In this document: positions 1 through 8,866 of the stretch, piece after piece
Numbering within the stretch: position 1 is the stretch's first letter
Layout of the letters: each line of letters opens with the position of its first letter
Source: Defluviitaleaceae bacterium
Lineage (GTDB): Bacteria > Bacillota > Clostridia > Lachnospirales > WQUN01
Length of the DNA stretch: 64,000 nt
Reading direction: 5' to 3'
Assembly: GCA_009780585.1 (NCBI GenBank)
Contig: WQZS01000010.1
Location: 45,753-109,752, forward strand
The notes under the pieces: model-generated
Seen by the model: only the letters and a program-made list of their open reading frames with translations
Databases searched by the model: none
What the model was told of the DNA's origin: nothing
Translations under genes and position numbers: made by a program

Positions 1-2862
1 ACGCGCCACATAATAACCGCCGGGGATAACGGGAACCTCCCGCGTCCAGTTCCATTGGTATTCGATGACGCGCTGTTCCGCCATCGACCACGGCAGCATG
101 GTGAACGCTTCCAGGTTGGCGGGGTTGTAACGCGCGGCGGGGCCCATCAGCATTTCCAACTCCATACCGAAGCGGGCCTGGGTTTCGGCGGAGGTCCACC
201 ATTTTACGAATTCCCAGGCGGCTTCCAAATCCTCGGTGCCTTGTAATATGACCGTGCCTTCGCCCGTCACGCCCACGGTGCGGTCAATCGTACCGTCGGG
301 GCGCAGGGTGCCGGGCATGGGCGCCATTTCCCACATACCGCGTATTTCGGGCGCGGCCACCATCAGCATGTTGTACATCCAAAAACCCTGGAAGCCCAAG
401 GGCATCATGCCCGTACGGAAACGGTTATAAAAATCGAAGTACAGCGGCAAACCGTGGTGGGTATAGAATTCCGTCCATTGCACGAAGGCTTCGATGGAGG
501 CTTCTTGGTCGAAGGTGGTCATGGTGGCGTCGGGGAGGAACACGTCCTGCCCGCGCTGGTACAAAAGGGTCACGAACATATTGCGGATACCCATCCCCGC
601 GTTGGCCACCATAACGGCTTCGTTGAGCGTCGCGGCGCGCATGGCGTCGTAGGGCAGGCCGATTTGCATGTTCCGCCTGTGCAGGATGGGGATAATATTA
701 TAGAAATCGTCCCACGTTTGCGGCGGTTCGATGCCCAATTCCTCAAAGATATCCGTACGGTAGAACATCATGTGGAACATCTGCGTTACGGGGATGGCGT
801 ACACCCCGCCGCGGAAGGTATAAGGCAGCATCGCGTCGTGGCGGAAGCGTTGGGTGACCTCGTCGAAGCCGGGCAGCACCGACAAATCCACCAACGCGTT
901 CCGCAGGGCCAGTTCCAAGGGGCGGTTCCGTTCGGTGTTGAGGAGTACGTCCGGCGCGTTGCCGGAAACGATGGCGGCAATCGGGTCGGTTTGCACGAGT
1001 TGCAGGCTCACTTCGATGCCTGTGTGCGGCGTGAAGGTATCCGACGCCATCATATGCACGATTTGGGCTTGGTCGCGCCCGCCGTACGCCCATACGGTAA
1101 TGGAGCGCGCGCCTTCGTCGGCTTGGTCCACCACGGAGAAGTCCGTAAAGAACGACGCGATAAACATGCGGATTTGGTGCCACAACGCCCGCCAAAAACC
1201 TTCGGTGGCGCGGGGGATTGAAGCGTCGCCGCAATGTATATAGAACTTATCAAATTCCAAGGGTTGGGAACGCAGGACGAGCATAAACGTGGCAAGGGCG
1301 GAAATGGCACCTTCCAAGTCGTTAAGCCTGCGGGGGATACTGTCGGGGTCGTGGATGCTCATTTCCAGCGTTGTGGCGAGGCGTTCCATGAGGGCGGTTT
1401 CGCCGCCCGTGTCGCCGCCGTCTGCGATAATCCGCGCAACCTCGTCACGCAAGGCTTCTGCCGCGCGTTCGAAGTTGGGCATGAGGGAAGGGATTTGCTG
1501 GTCGAGCCTGTATTCTTGCAGCATATCGGGGTTGGGGCCCGTGATGGCGAGGATGCGGCGGTAATCGGCGTTTAGTTGGAAGAGGATTTCGCGGATGGCT
1601 GACATGGTACGCGCCGCCGTACCCATGATGACTTCCATGCCGATGATGTTTTCGCCCGCGTTCAGCGCGAACAGGAAGGCGCCGTTTTCATCCCCCGGGG
1701 AAAAGTTAACCCAGGAATGGTTATAAGGAACCACGATGTGCGCGGCTTCGGCGAAGGGGATTTCGCCGTTGACGCGGAGCGCGCGGCGGGAGGGCAAGCC
1801 CAGATTCATGTTTTGCCGTGTGCGGAAGGTTAAGTGGTACAAGCCGTCCTCCGGCACGTTCACGCGCCATTGGATGTATTGCCCCGGAAATTGCCAATTC
1901 GCCCCGCCGATGGTGTTTAGGCGGATGTTGGCGTGATGGTAGGGGGTGGTGAGGGCGCTGGAACGGTCGAAGGTGGGGAAAAGCGTGGCGTCGGATTTGT
2001 ACAGGGTTTCCTCCGCTTCGTATACGATGAAGGTACCCGGGACCTCCCGCAGGTGGGCGTGTGCCGCGCGGAACTCCGCGTACGCGGGCAGCGGCGGAGC
2101 GTTGAAAACGGTGATTTCCGATATAACGATTTCCCCGCGCAACGCGCGGAATGAAATAACGTTTTCCCCTTCTTCGAGGAAGAATTGGTATGCCCCGTCC
2201 GTCATGCCTTCCTTGTCGGTCAAGAGCTGGGATTTCCACATATGCACAGGTACTTGGGAAGGGCGCAAATCGTTGCCGCGCCTATCTTGGGTGATGGCGT
2301 TCGCGTCGCGCCAGCGGTGGCGCAGGAGCAAATGCCCCGCTTCGTCGAAGGGGCGTTCGCCGTTGATCAATAATTCAAATTCAAAATCCCGCCCCAAGGG
2401 GTCGAGCATCCAATAATCGATCTTGATATGATACAAGCCCGTTTGTGGTACGCGGATGTTCCAGGACGCTTCGCCTTCCTGCCCGAGCCAATGCAGGGTG
2501 TTGGTCCTTCCTTCAAAATTAAAGGAAGGCGTCATCCGCGCCGTCAGCGCGTCTTCGCCCTCGAATACTTCCGCGTCGCCGCCCGCGATTGAAAACGAGC
2601 GGAGGGGCGCGGGTTGGTCATCGTGTTCTTCCCGGTAGCGTATGTATGATGTTTCGCTGAAGGTGACGAAGGAGTCCGTAATTTGGTCCGTGGGGGTGAT
2701 GAGGAAGACCGTGTCTTCGGGCTCCTCCGGTAAAGAATAACCGAAACGCTCCCACAAATGCGGGGGCATACCCGGCGGGGGTGCCTCGGCGAACGCGGAT
2801 ACGGGAACGGTGAGCATTACGAAAGCCAGCAGGACACATACGAATCGCCGCGCCTTCGGCAT
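1..2862 (-). CDS. Large extracellular solute-binding protein with N-terminal sugar-binding-like region (partial, C-terminus off left edge)
   Basis: The reading frame is open from an ATG at 2862 to base 1 (954 codons visible). Residues 1-25 form a signal peptide (MPKARRF, hydrophobic stretch, VSAFAEA). The next ~500 residues look like two beta-rich modules and a helical linker. The last ~400 residues are a family 1 solute-binding fold: GNAPDVLL, YAIPVTQMFHMMFYRTDIF, AAWEFVKWWTS and, at the edge, VIPGGYYVAR. The layout matches the 991-residue protein at 49561-52536, so this is a second copy of that family. It is predicted to be secreted or membrane-held and to capture oligosaccharides for an ABC importer; permeases would lie beyond the left edge. 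The ribosome binding site GGGGAGGG lies 9 bases before the ATG. Function is inferred; the substrate is unknown. Confidence 0.85.
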   Translation of the reverse strand, partial: MPKARRFVCVLLAFVMLTVPVSAFAEAPPPGMPPHLWERFGYSLPEEPEDTVFLITPTDQITDSFVTFSETSYIRYREEHDDQPAPLRSFSIAGGDAEVFEGEDALTARMTPSFNFEGRTNTLHWLGQEGEASWNIRVPQTGLYHIKIDYWMLDPLGRDFEFELLINGERPFDEAGHLLLRHRWRDANAITQDRRGNDLRPSQVPVHMWKSQLLTDKEGMTDGAYQFFLEEGENVISFRALRGEIVISEITVFNAPPLPAYAEFRAAHAHLREVPGTFIVYEAEETLYKSDATLFPTFDRSSALTTPYHHANIRLNTIGGANWQFPGQYIQWRVNVPEDGLYHLTFRTRQNMNLGLPSRRALRVNGEIPFAEAAHIVVPYNHSWVNFSPGDENGAFLFALNAGENIIGMEVIMGTAARTMSAIREILFQLNADYRRILAITGPNPDMLQEYRLDQQIPSLMPNFERAAEALRDEVARIIADGGDTGGETALMERLATTLEMSIHDPDSIPRRLNDLEGAISALATFMLVLRSQPLEFDKFYIHCGDASIPRATEGFWRALWHQIRMFIASFFTDFSVVDQADEGARSITVWAYGGRDQAQIVHMMASDTFTPHTGIEVSLQLVQTDPIAAIVSGNAPDVLLNTERNRPLELALRNALVDLSVLPGFDEVTQRFRHDAMLPYTFRGGVYAIPVTQMFHMMFYRTDIFEELGIEPPQTWDDFYNIIPILHRRNMQIGLPYDAMRAATLNEAVMVANAGMGIRNMFVTLLYQRGQDVFLPDATMTTFDQEASIEAFVQWTEFYTHHGLPLYFDFYNRFRTGMMPLGFQGFWMYNMLMVAAPEIRGMWEMAPMPGTLRPDGTIDRTVGVTGEGTVILQGTEDLEAAWEFVKWWTSAETQARFGMELEMLMGPAARYNPANLEAFTMLPWSMAEQRVIEYQWNWTREVPVIPGGYYVAR

Positions 2863-2957
2863 ATTGACCAACCCTCCCCGCTAAAACCCGCATGTAAAAT
2901 ATGTAAAGTGCAAAACTATCCATATGACATGGCATAACAACGGATGACTATATGTGA

Positions 2958-2985
2958 AGTATAAATAAAAAAAGAGCCGTGTCAA
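2958..2985 (-). promoter_or_regulatory. Sigma-A-type promoter for the solute-binding protein gene
   Basis: On the minus strand TTGACA (2985-2980) is followed by a 16-base spacer and TATACT (2963-2958). The -35 box overlaps the stop codon of the upstream MFS gene, so the binding-protein gene can be transcribed separately from it. Confidence 0.6.
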
Positions 2986-4223
2986 GCACTTTTTTTATAC
3001 AAATATTTTCTTAGCAACAAAAAATTAGTTACAAGGCTAAATATCCCGCATAATATAACCACGATGAAAAGCAGGGAAAAGCCCGCGCTTTCCAACACAG
3101 GGGCGAGCAATAAAAGCACGACAGAGGATAAAGCAAGGGAAACGATATTCATCACGCCCGCGTATAACGGCAGCTTGCCCGCGGGTGTTACTTCTCCGAT
3201 GAGTATTGACATGACCGAGCCGTACGCGCTGTTAGCAAAGCTGGAAACCACCCATGCGACGAACAGGAATTCCAACGTGTTCACCGTAAGGGCAACCGCG
3301 CCCGCCAATACAAGGAGGCAAGCCGAAACGACGGAATTAATCCACGGGCCGTATTTGTCTATGATAAAACCGAAGGTAACATACCCGATGGCGTTGGCGA
3401 CGACCGCCAAGCCCGCCAGCAGCGCGATATGGTATTCCGTCGCGTCGAATACGCGGATGGCGTATACGGTATAAAAAACGCGCAGCGCATGACCCACGAC
3501 CAAAAAGCTGCACATCAGCACCATCGCGCGGAAGGGCTTGTCGTCCTTGACCGAAGACGGGATGCCTTTTATGTATTCAAGGATGTTCATGGGTACGCGG
3601 GGCTCCTCGTCCTCATGCTCCCGCATCAGGAAAAAAACAGTTGCGTTCGCCAGCAGGAACACGCACCCTATCGAAAAAATAACGACGAAGTTATACGGGA
3701 ACGCTATACGGTTGATAATCACGGGGATCAACGCCGCCGCGCCCACGCCCAACAGCGACCCGATGGCCAACCCCGAGCCGCGCAGGGTCCCCCGTTTATC
3801 CGGCGGCAGTAATTTAAGCAACAACGGCACGAAAAACACCGTATACGAACCCACGAACAAATTAAAAATGCACCAAAAGACAAGGAACACCCATATCAGT
3901 AATTGGTGATTGCCCGTAAACAGCGGGATGTACAAGACAAAGCCGAAGAAGATGAAGCGTTGCAAGAAAAGGATTTTCGTGAAAGTCTTTTGCATCGACT
4001 TCACGCGGGAGGCGATTGAACCGAAGAGGGGCTGCGTTACAATCGTACACACCAGCGCCGTAGAAGCGGCTAAGGCGATTTGGAACGTCGTGGCGTTTAA
4101 CTGTTCCAAAAAGAACGGTATCACCGTCGTGATGCAGATGAGCGTCATCGTAGGCATAAACGTGATGCCGTCAATGAAGAAAAGGAGCAGGTTTCGCCTA
4201 ACGTTCTTCGAGCCGCCGTACAT
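2982..4223 (-). CDS. MFS transporter
   Basis: A 413-residue integral membrane protein with about 12 hydrophobic segments and a charged central loop (REHEDEEPR, about residues 205-213) between two six-helix halves, the usual major facilitator layout. A short loop rich in R/K (SRVKSMQKTF, about residues 70-80) matches the loop between helices 2 and 3. It probably moves a sugar, drug or metabolite across the cytoplasmic membrane; nothing in the sequence fixes the substrate. It is divergent from the HAD gene and upstream of the binding-protein gene on the same strand, but that gene has its own promoter. Confidence 0.85.
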   Translation of the reverse strand: MYGGSKNVRRNLLLFFIDGITFMPTMTLICITTVIPFFLEQLNATTFQIALAASTALVCTIVTQPLFGSIASRVKSMQKTFTKILFLQRFIFFGFVLYIPLFTGNHQLLIWVFLVFWCIFNLFVGSYTVFFVPLLLKLLPPDKRGTLRGSGLAIGSLLGVGAAALIPVIINRIAFPYNFVVIFSIGCVFLLANATVFFLMREHEDEEPRVPMNILEYIKGIPSSVKDDKPFRAMVLMCSFLVVGHALRVFYTVYAIRVFDATEYHIALLAGLAVVANAIGYVTFGFIIDKYGPWINSVVSACLLVLAGAVALTVNTLEFLFVAWVVSSFANSAYGSVMSILIGEVTPAGKLPLYAGVMNIVSLALSSVVLLLLAPVLESAGFSLLFIVVILCGIFSLVTNFLLLRKYLYKKSA

Positions 4224-4278
4224 ATGCAGTCCCCATTCCCCGACTTTGTTATGACAAGTTGTCCCCGTTTGTATTGCA

Positions 4279-4322
4279 TTGTATCAAGCAATGTTGACAT
4301 TATAATGTATTATTGTCAGAAT
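4279..4322 (+). promoter_or_regulatory. Promoter and imperfect palindrome between MFS and HAD genes
   Basis: TTGTAT (4279-4284), 16 bases, TATAAT (4301-4306) forms a plausible plus-strand promoter for the HAD gene. A second reading is TTGACA (4294-4299), 17 bases, CAGAAT (4317-4322). The -10 region lies inside an imperfect palindrome, TGACA at 4295-4299 and TGTCA at 4314-4318, that could be an operator. Confidence 0.4.
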
Positions 4323-4350
4323 GGATACGGGCAAATTAAGGAGGGAAGGC

Positions 4351-4974
4351 ATGGCGCTAAAGACCATCATCTTCGACATGGACGGCACTTTAACGGCGAC
4401 GGCACGAGCCACGGGCCTGGCGGTCAACGCCTTGCAAGCGGAATACGGATTCCAAACCGTCACCGACGCGCGCATACGCGACGCCATGGGCTTGGGGGGG
4501 CTGGAATTCCACGCGAAGCTCTTCCCCGGTGTGCCGTCGGAAGTGCTTGAAAAAATCGCAAACGACGTGGACGCGCTGGAAGAAACGAACATAACAAAAA
4601 TCGGGCGGGATATCCTGTTCCCCGGGGTGCGCGCAATGCTTGACGCGCTCGCGGAGAAAGGGCATCCCCTTTTTATAGCCAGCACAGGCAGCGAACGGCA
4701 TGTGAATAACACGTTAAAAGCCGCGGGCATCACGGATATGTTTACGGGCATCCATTGCGATGAGCCGCAAAAGGTCGGCATGGTCAAATGCATTATAAAA
4801 GGAAGGAACCCCGAAGGCTTCGCCATGGTGGGTGACATGTACAAGGACGCGGAAGCTGCGAAAGGCAACGCCGTCCTTGCGCTGGGCGCGGGATGGGGTT
4901 ATTTGGACGACAGCGAAAAGGATTTATTCGACGCGGTATTACGGAATCCGGAGGAAATATTTTTTTACCTGTAG
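4351..4974 (+). CDS. HAD-superfamily phosphatase
   Basis: A 207-residue cytosolic hydrolase. Motif I is FDMDGTL with nucleophile Asp9 and acid/base Asp11; motif II is IASTGSER; the C-terminal metal-binding motif is MVGDMYKDAEAA. A cap domain fits between motifs I and II, as in phosphoglycolate phosphatase or beta-phosphoglucomutase-like enzymes. It probably dephosphorylates a small sugar phosphate. An in-frame ATG exists at 4321, but GGAGG at 4340-4344 sits at good spacing before 4351, so 4351 is preferred. The beta-helix gene begins 9 bases downstream. Confidence 0.85.
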   Translation: MALKTIIFDMDGTLTATARATGLAVNALQAEYGFQTVTDARIRDAMGLGGLEFHAKLFPGVPSEVLEKIANDVDALEETNITKIGRDILFPGVRAMLDALAEKGHPLFIASTGSERHVNNTLKAAGITDMFTGIHCDEPQKVGMVKCIIKGRNPEGFAMVGDMYKDAEAAKGNAVLALGAGWGYLDDSEKDLFDAVLRNPEEIFFYL

Positions 4975-4983
4975 GGGTGGCGT

Positions 4984-7908
4984 ATGATAAAGAAAAGAAA
5001 CTTTGCAATTTATGTCTGTGTGGTAATCCTTTTATACGGGGTCGGCATTTACTTTATGATGCGCCCGAATGAAAAACCCCCGGCGGACATACCCCCCGCG
5101 GAAACCCCCGAAAAACCAAACGGCGAACCTGTGCTTAATTTAAGCACAAGTCCCCCAACCCCCCCGCGTCCCCGCTCCGAAGTCGGCGATTATTACCTGT
5201 ACGTTTGCACCACCGGTTCGGATACGAACGACGGCAGTAAGGAAAACCCTTTCGCCACGGTACAACGCGCCGTGTCCGTCGCAAACGCGAACCGAAACAA
5301 AGGCAACCAAACCGTTTACATACGCGAGGGCATTTATTTCCAGCAATTTATGATTTCGGGCAGTTACTGCGACGACACGGGGCGCGACCGCTTGGAAGGA
5401 GAGGAACCCGCGTTCCTCACCGTGCGCAACTACCCCGGCGAAACGGCGGTGCTGGACGGCTCGCTCAACGAGGCGGGTGAATTCGGGCAGCCTCAAATGA
5501 TCATTATCAGGGATTCGGATTATGTGCGTATTTACGGCTTGGTGATACAAAATAACGCGCCCGTAAATTTCGGTTTTTCCACCCCCGCCGCCGTGCTGGT
5601 GGAAACCTCAAACCCCAACGGGCGCAGCCAAGGCGTGGAAATCATTAACAATACGATACTCGGCATGGACGGGGACACCTTCGGTTACCCCACCCCTTCC
5701 GCGCCGGGTGCCAACGGCTCCGCCATCCAAGTCTACGGACGCGCCCACCGCGAGGAAAACGCCCTGCGTTACTTGTTAATCGAAGGCAACGAAGTCGCAT
5801 ATAACCGAGTGGGCTGGACGGAGAACATCGTGGTCGCGGGTAACGTGGCGGATTTTACCGTGCGCAATAATTACGTGCATAACAATAATAACATCGGGAT
5901 CAACGTTATCGGCCTGTGGGGCTGGATTACGGGTACGGGTACCTCCGCCAACGCTCGCGCGGATTGGAACCGCGCACGCCGCGGTATCGTGGAGGGCAAC
6001 GTCGTGATTAACAACATCGGCTACGGTAACCACGCCTACGAAGGCTGCGGCGGCGCGTCGGGTATTTACGTGGACGGCGCGATGGACATCACCATCCGTT
6101 ACAATTTCGTTTCCGGCTCCAGTTGCGGGATATCCGTAGGGACGGAGCCCTCCCACGCACGCTGGGACGGCCCCGAACCCGTGATGGCGGAAAATATCCG
6201 TATTTATCATAATATTATCGCCAACAACCGCCAAGGCGCGTTGCTGTTGGGCGGGACTTTCGGCGCACGCGACTTGGATGTGCGTAATAACACTTTAATC
6301 GGGCGCGACATGGTGCGTGGTGCTTCGGGCGCGGTCAACGGCGTCGTTAATATTAATAATAATTCATCGGCGCGTGTGACCAACCGCGCTTTTTATTTCA
6401 CAGACAATATCCTTGTCAGTTTCATCGATGCGGGCGTTCGGGTAGCCGACCCGAACAATACCATCCGGTACCTCGTTTCCGGTTGGAATGACAACGACGC
6501 GGGCGTGACGCGCGCGGCATATCTTACCTTTGAGGGGAATGTCATCTACGGGCGGCCCATGTTCGGCACAGCGGTCGAATCCGCGCTGCCGCATACGAAT
6601 CTGTTGGGCGGCAATATCCGCGCGGACGCTTCACCCTTAGCGGGCATGAATTTTTCACAGGGGATTGATATCGGCGACTTTACCCGTACGGCGTACGCAA
6701 ACGGCGCGGGCGCGGACATCGAGCGTATAAAGGAAGCGATGGAATCCGCCCGCCTTCCCCTGTTCGATATCGCTATGGCGGACTACCGCGCTTTTGTGCA
6801 GGTACTCCCCGCCGCCAACGAAATCATGCGGCACTTGAGCCGACCCGATGTACGCGGCAGTTTATCGAATCCCCTTTCCCTCGCGCAAGTGGAGCGTAAC
6901 GTCGCGCGTTATTTTGAAGACCAAGTACGCATGATGCCCGTAACGGACGCCGTACCCGCCGAATCCCCCCAGCGCCATCATTTAACGGCGGGTATCCTCA
7001 ACCACGCGTACGGCTACGAGGTACACGCGGCTTCGGGTTACGGCGGGCGTTTGAGCGTACAACAGGGCTTCCATTCCGACAACGCTTACCGCGGCATCAT
7101 TTCCTTCGGCTACGGCAATGAGGGGGATATCGACTTTACGCGGATCGCCGCCATGGGGGTGGGTTCGCCGTGGACGATGGGGAGCGTGCGCGGCACACCC
7201 CATCCCGAATCCCGCCACCCCGGCGTGCGCTTTTTCGTACGCATCCCTTACTTTAACCCCGTGTCGGGCCGTACGAGTTATATCGTGCGAAACTTCCACA
7301 CGCCCCATTGGTGGCGCACCCTGCCCGAAGCCGCGGCTATCCTCGCCATCACGCAGGAGGACATCATCAACGCGATGCGCGACAACCCCGCCCGCCGATT
7401 CGTTTGCGCCGATACGGGCTGTGATACGCAAAACGGTTCGCAGAATCATCCATGGCGCACCGTCGGCCACGCCGTAACGTTATTGTGGCATGGAGATACG
7501 CTGTACCTGCGCGGTACGTTTAACGAAGACGTAACCATCCCCGTAAGCGCGAGCGGAAATTTAAACAACCCCACGACCCTAACCCCTTGGGCGGGCCACG
7601 CGGCCGCGATAAACGGTGATATCCATATGAACGGAGCGGATAATATCACGATACGCAACATCGATATGCAAGGCAGGACGGTTTTTATCGGCAATACCGA
7701 TTCCGCCGCAATGGCCGAACGGAGCGGCTTGCGTAATTTCCAAAGCAATTGGTGGGATTTGCGTTGCTTGGGGAGGGATGAAAGGGACGACACGCCTGTT
7801 TACGGCTTGGGGATGTTGCGTAATATAACGGTTTTAAATACGAACGCGGCGGTTATTATCGTGGATGAAAACCCTTTCGCCCCGATATTGGGGTTGCGGG
7901 TGGAATAA
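4984..7908 (+). CDS. Membrane-anchored right-handed beta-helix protein (pectate-lyase-like fold)
   Basis: This 974-residue protein starts with a signal-anchor (residues 8-26) and a Pro-rich linker. From about residue 67 it has a DUF1565-like entry (YLYVCTTGSDTNDGS, then NPFATVQRAV), then beta-helix rungs rich in Asn and Val (RNNYVHNNNNIGINV, NITIRYNFVSGSS). After about residue 620 comes a different region, then at about residue 800 a second, diverged copy of the entry module (FVCADTGCDTQNGS, HPWRTVGHAV) and a few more rungs before the end. Such proteins are usually extracellular polysaccharide lyases or carbohydrate-binding scaffolds. No catalytic residues could be assigned with confidence. 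The ribosome binding site GGGGTGG precedes the ATG. Confidence 0.75.
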   Translation: MIKKRNFAIYVCVVILLYGVGIYFMMRPNEKPPADIPPAETPEKPNGEPVLNLSTSPPTPPRPRSEVGDYYLYVCTTGSDTNDGSKENPFATVQRAVSVANANRNKGNQTVYIREGIYFQQFMISGSYCDDTGRDRLEGEEPAFLTVRNYPGETAVLDGSLNEAGEFGQPQMIIIRDSDYVRIYGLVIQNNAPVNFGFSTPAAVLVETSNPNGRSQGVEIINNTILGMDGDTFGYPTPSAPGANGSAIQVYGRAHREENALRYLLIEGNEVAYNRVGWTENIVVAGNVADFTVRNNYVHNNNNIGINVIGLWGWITGTGTSANARADWNRARRGIVEGNVVINNIGYGNHAYEGCGGASGIYVDGAMDITIRYNFVSGSSCGISVGTEPSHARWDGPEPVMAENIRIYHNIIANNRQGALLLGGTFGARDLDVRNNTLIGRDMVRGASGAVNGVVNINNNSSARVTNRAFYFTDNILVSFIDAGVRVADPNNTIRYLVSGWNDNDAGVTRAAYLTFEGNVIYGRPMFGTAVESALPHTNLLGGNIRADASPLAGMNFSQGIDIGDFTRTAYANGAGADIERIKEAMESARLPLFDIAMADYRAFVQVLPAANEIMRHLSRPDVRGSLSNPLSLAQVERNVARYFEDQVRMMPVTDAVPAESPQRHHLTAGILNHAYGYEVHAASGYGGRLSVQQGFHSDNAYRGIISFGYGNEGDIDFTRIAAMGVGSPWTMGSVRGTPHPESRHPGVRFFVRIPYFNPVSGRTSYIVRNFHTPHWWRTLPEAAAILAITQEDIINAMRDNPARRFVCADTGCDTQNGSQNHPWRTVGHAVTLLWHGDTLYLRGTFNEDVTIPVSASGNLNNPTTLTPWAGHAAAINGDIHMNGADNITIRNIDMQGRTVFIGNTDSAAMAERSGLRNFQSNWWDLRCLGRDERDDTPVYGLGMLRNITVLNTNAAVIIVDENPFAPILGLRVE

Positions 7909-7928
7909 GCCATCGCGTGAGATAATCC

Positions 7929-8237
7929 ATGGTGCGAGCAAGATTATCCATTCCCAATATCTTCGGCATATTCGTGTGTATCCTGCTGGCGGTCGTTATC
8001 GTGCTTTGCTTCGTAGGAAATAAAGCCAAGCCGATGGCGGGCTTTAAGTTCGCTTTCGTCGGTGTCGGCGGGCTTGCTTTACTGGTGATGATCGTCAACT
8101 TCGTTATTTTCGCCGGCGGCGACTACAGGTTGCTTGCGCAAATGGGAAGCGGAGGCTTGCGGATCGGTATCTTTATCACGATGCTGATGTGCGCGGTTAT
8201 CGCAGCGATACCCTTCATCAAGCCGTTAGAGAAGTAA
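7929..8237 (+). CDS. Small three-helix membrane protein, function unknown
   Basis: 102 residues with hydrophobic segments at about 10-30, 40-62 and 76-95 and a basic ending (KPLEK). No family recognised. It follows the beta-helix gene by 20 bases and is closed by a strong terminator, so it is probably the last gene of that operon. The ribosome binding site is weak, which leaves the start uncertain. Confidence 0.55.
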   Translation: MVRARLSIPNIFGIFVCILLAVVIVLCFVGNKAKPMAGFKFAFVGVGGLALLVMIVNFVIFAGGDYRLLAQMGSGGLRIGIFITMLMCAVIAAIPFIKPLEK

Positions 8238-8250
8238 GTAATTTTCCATG

Positions 8251-8299
8251 CACGCAAGGTAGCTTTATTAAACATAAACTACCTTGCGTGTGTTTTATT
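8251..8299 (+). terminator. Rho-independent terminator of the 4351-8237 operon
   Basis: A perfect 12-base-pair stem (CACGCAAGGTAG at 8251-8262 with its complement at 8279-8290) is followed by TGTTTTATT. Confidence 0.8.
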
Positions 8300-8342
8300 A
8301 GAAAAACATATTTTCACTAATCCATATAAAGATTTAAAGCGG

Positions 8343-8461
8343 TTTACAATGGTGTATATTTATGTATAATAACGTTTATATTAAAAAGCAGGGATGGATT
8401 AACCATCCCCGCCGTTGGACAAAGGGCGCTTATCCGGGAAGATTGCGGCCCTTTTGTCTTT
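8343..8461 (+). ncRNA. Candidate antisense (antitoxin) RNA converging on the small toxin gene
   Basis: TTTACA (8343-8348), 16 bases, TATAAT (8365-8370) predicts a start near 8377. A stem of GGACAAAGGGC (about 8417-8427) with GCCCTTTTGTC, followed by TTTTC near 8461, predicts an end, giving an RNA of about 85 bases. It would be complementary to the 3' end of the mRNA for the peptide at 8430-8543. This is the arrangement of TxpA/RatA in Bacillus. The promoter and terminator are seen in the sequence; the RNA itself is inferred. Confidence 0.45.
8384..8412 (-). terminator. Terminator of the toxin mRNA
   Basis: On the minus strand GGGATGG, a short TTAAT loop and CCATCCC are followed by TGCTTTTTAA. 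It lies about 20 bases past the stop codon of the small peptide. Confidence 0.65.
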
Positions 8462-8543
8462 TCTTGCGTCGTATCAACCGTTCAACCAACGTTGCCGCCA
8501 GCGAACCGATGACATTCAACAAGAATGAGACAAGGAACTGCAC
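8430..8543 (-). CDS. Small hydrophobic peptide, candidate type I toxin
   Basis: A 37-residue peptide starting at GTG 8543: VQFLVSFLLNVIGSLAATLV forms one membrane segment, followed by a highly basic tail (ERLIRRKKRQKGRNLPG). The ribosome binding site AGGAGGTGAT (8558-8549) is a near-perfect match to the anti-Shine-Dalgarno sequence and sits 5 bases before the GTG. One membrane helix with a charged tail is typical of Fst/TxpA/BsrG-like type I toxins, which damage the membrane when their antisense RNA is lost. It has its own promoter (8670-8698) and terminator (8384-8412). A family match was not tested; it could also be another kind of small membrane peptide. Confidence 0.55.
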   Translation of the reverse strand: MQFLVSFLLNVIGSLAATLVERLIRRKKRQKGRNLPG

Positions 8544-8669
8544 CTTTCATCACCTCCTCATGCAAATATACAGCAACCGCCGACGGCAGTTAGCTTGCGA
8601 GTGTCAAAATGACCACTCCTGTATAGCTGCATGATTCGGTACCGCTCAATTAACCCGATGTCCAATAAA

Positions 8670-8698
8670 AATATATCACGAAGCACTTTTTAGTTCAA
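8670..8698 (-). promoter_or_regulatory. Promoter of the small toxin gene
   Basis: On the minus strand TTGAAC (8698-8693), a 17-base spacer and TATATT (8675-8670). This predicts an mRNA with a leader of about 120 bases before the GTG at 8543, long enough for structural control of translation. Confidence 0.6.
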
Positions 8699-8751
8699 CA
8701 TGTTTTTACATAAAACGACAACTACTTTGTGTTAATCAATCGTAAATAACT

Positions 8752-8804
8752 AAAACCCTGCGCGAAAAGCTCAAGCATCATAAGATGCACCCGCACAGGG
8801 TTTT
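8752..8804 (-). terminator. Terminator of the GGDEF protein gene (works on both strands)
   Basis: A 13-base-pair stem (8752-8764 with 8792-8804, one G-T pair) is flanked by A- and T-runs on both sides, so it can stop transcription from either direction. Confidence 0.6.
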
Positions 8805-8809
8805 CACCC

Positions 8810-8847
8810 GCCTCCCCCGCTCACATCGGGAGGCGCTTTGTTTTATT
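8810..8847 (+). terminator. Hairpin GCCTCCC/GGGAGGC followed by T-rich tract
   Basis: The stem pairs 8810-8816 with 8828-8834, and GCTTTGTTTTATT follows. It is oriented to stop plus-strand transcription into the 3' end of the GGDEF gene. No plus-strand gene is visible just upstream. Confidence 0.5.
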
Positions 8848-8866
8848 CCTTTGTTTTAATATTTTG

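Noticed and set aside
454..1221. Plus-strand ORF (255 codons) at the left edge
   Set aside because: Antisense to the solute-binding domain; His/Gly/Val-rich composition typical of reverse shadow frames in GC-rich genes.
8362..8634. Plus-strand ORF (90 codons) over the type I locus
   Set aside because: It begins inside the -10 box of the predicted antisense RNA promoter, runs through a terminator and has no ribosome binding site; the convergent RNA interpretation explains the region better.
8700..8866. Possible small RNA gene between the toxin promoter and the GGDEF gene
   Set aside because: Two hairpins are present but no plus-strand promoter was found; they are explained as terminators.
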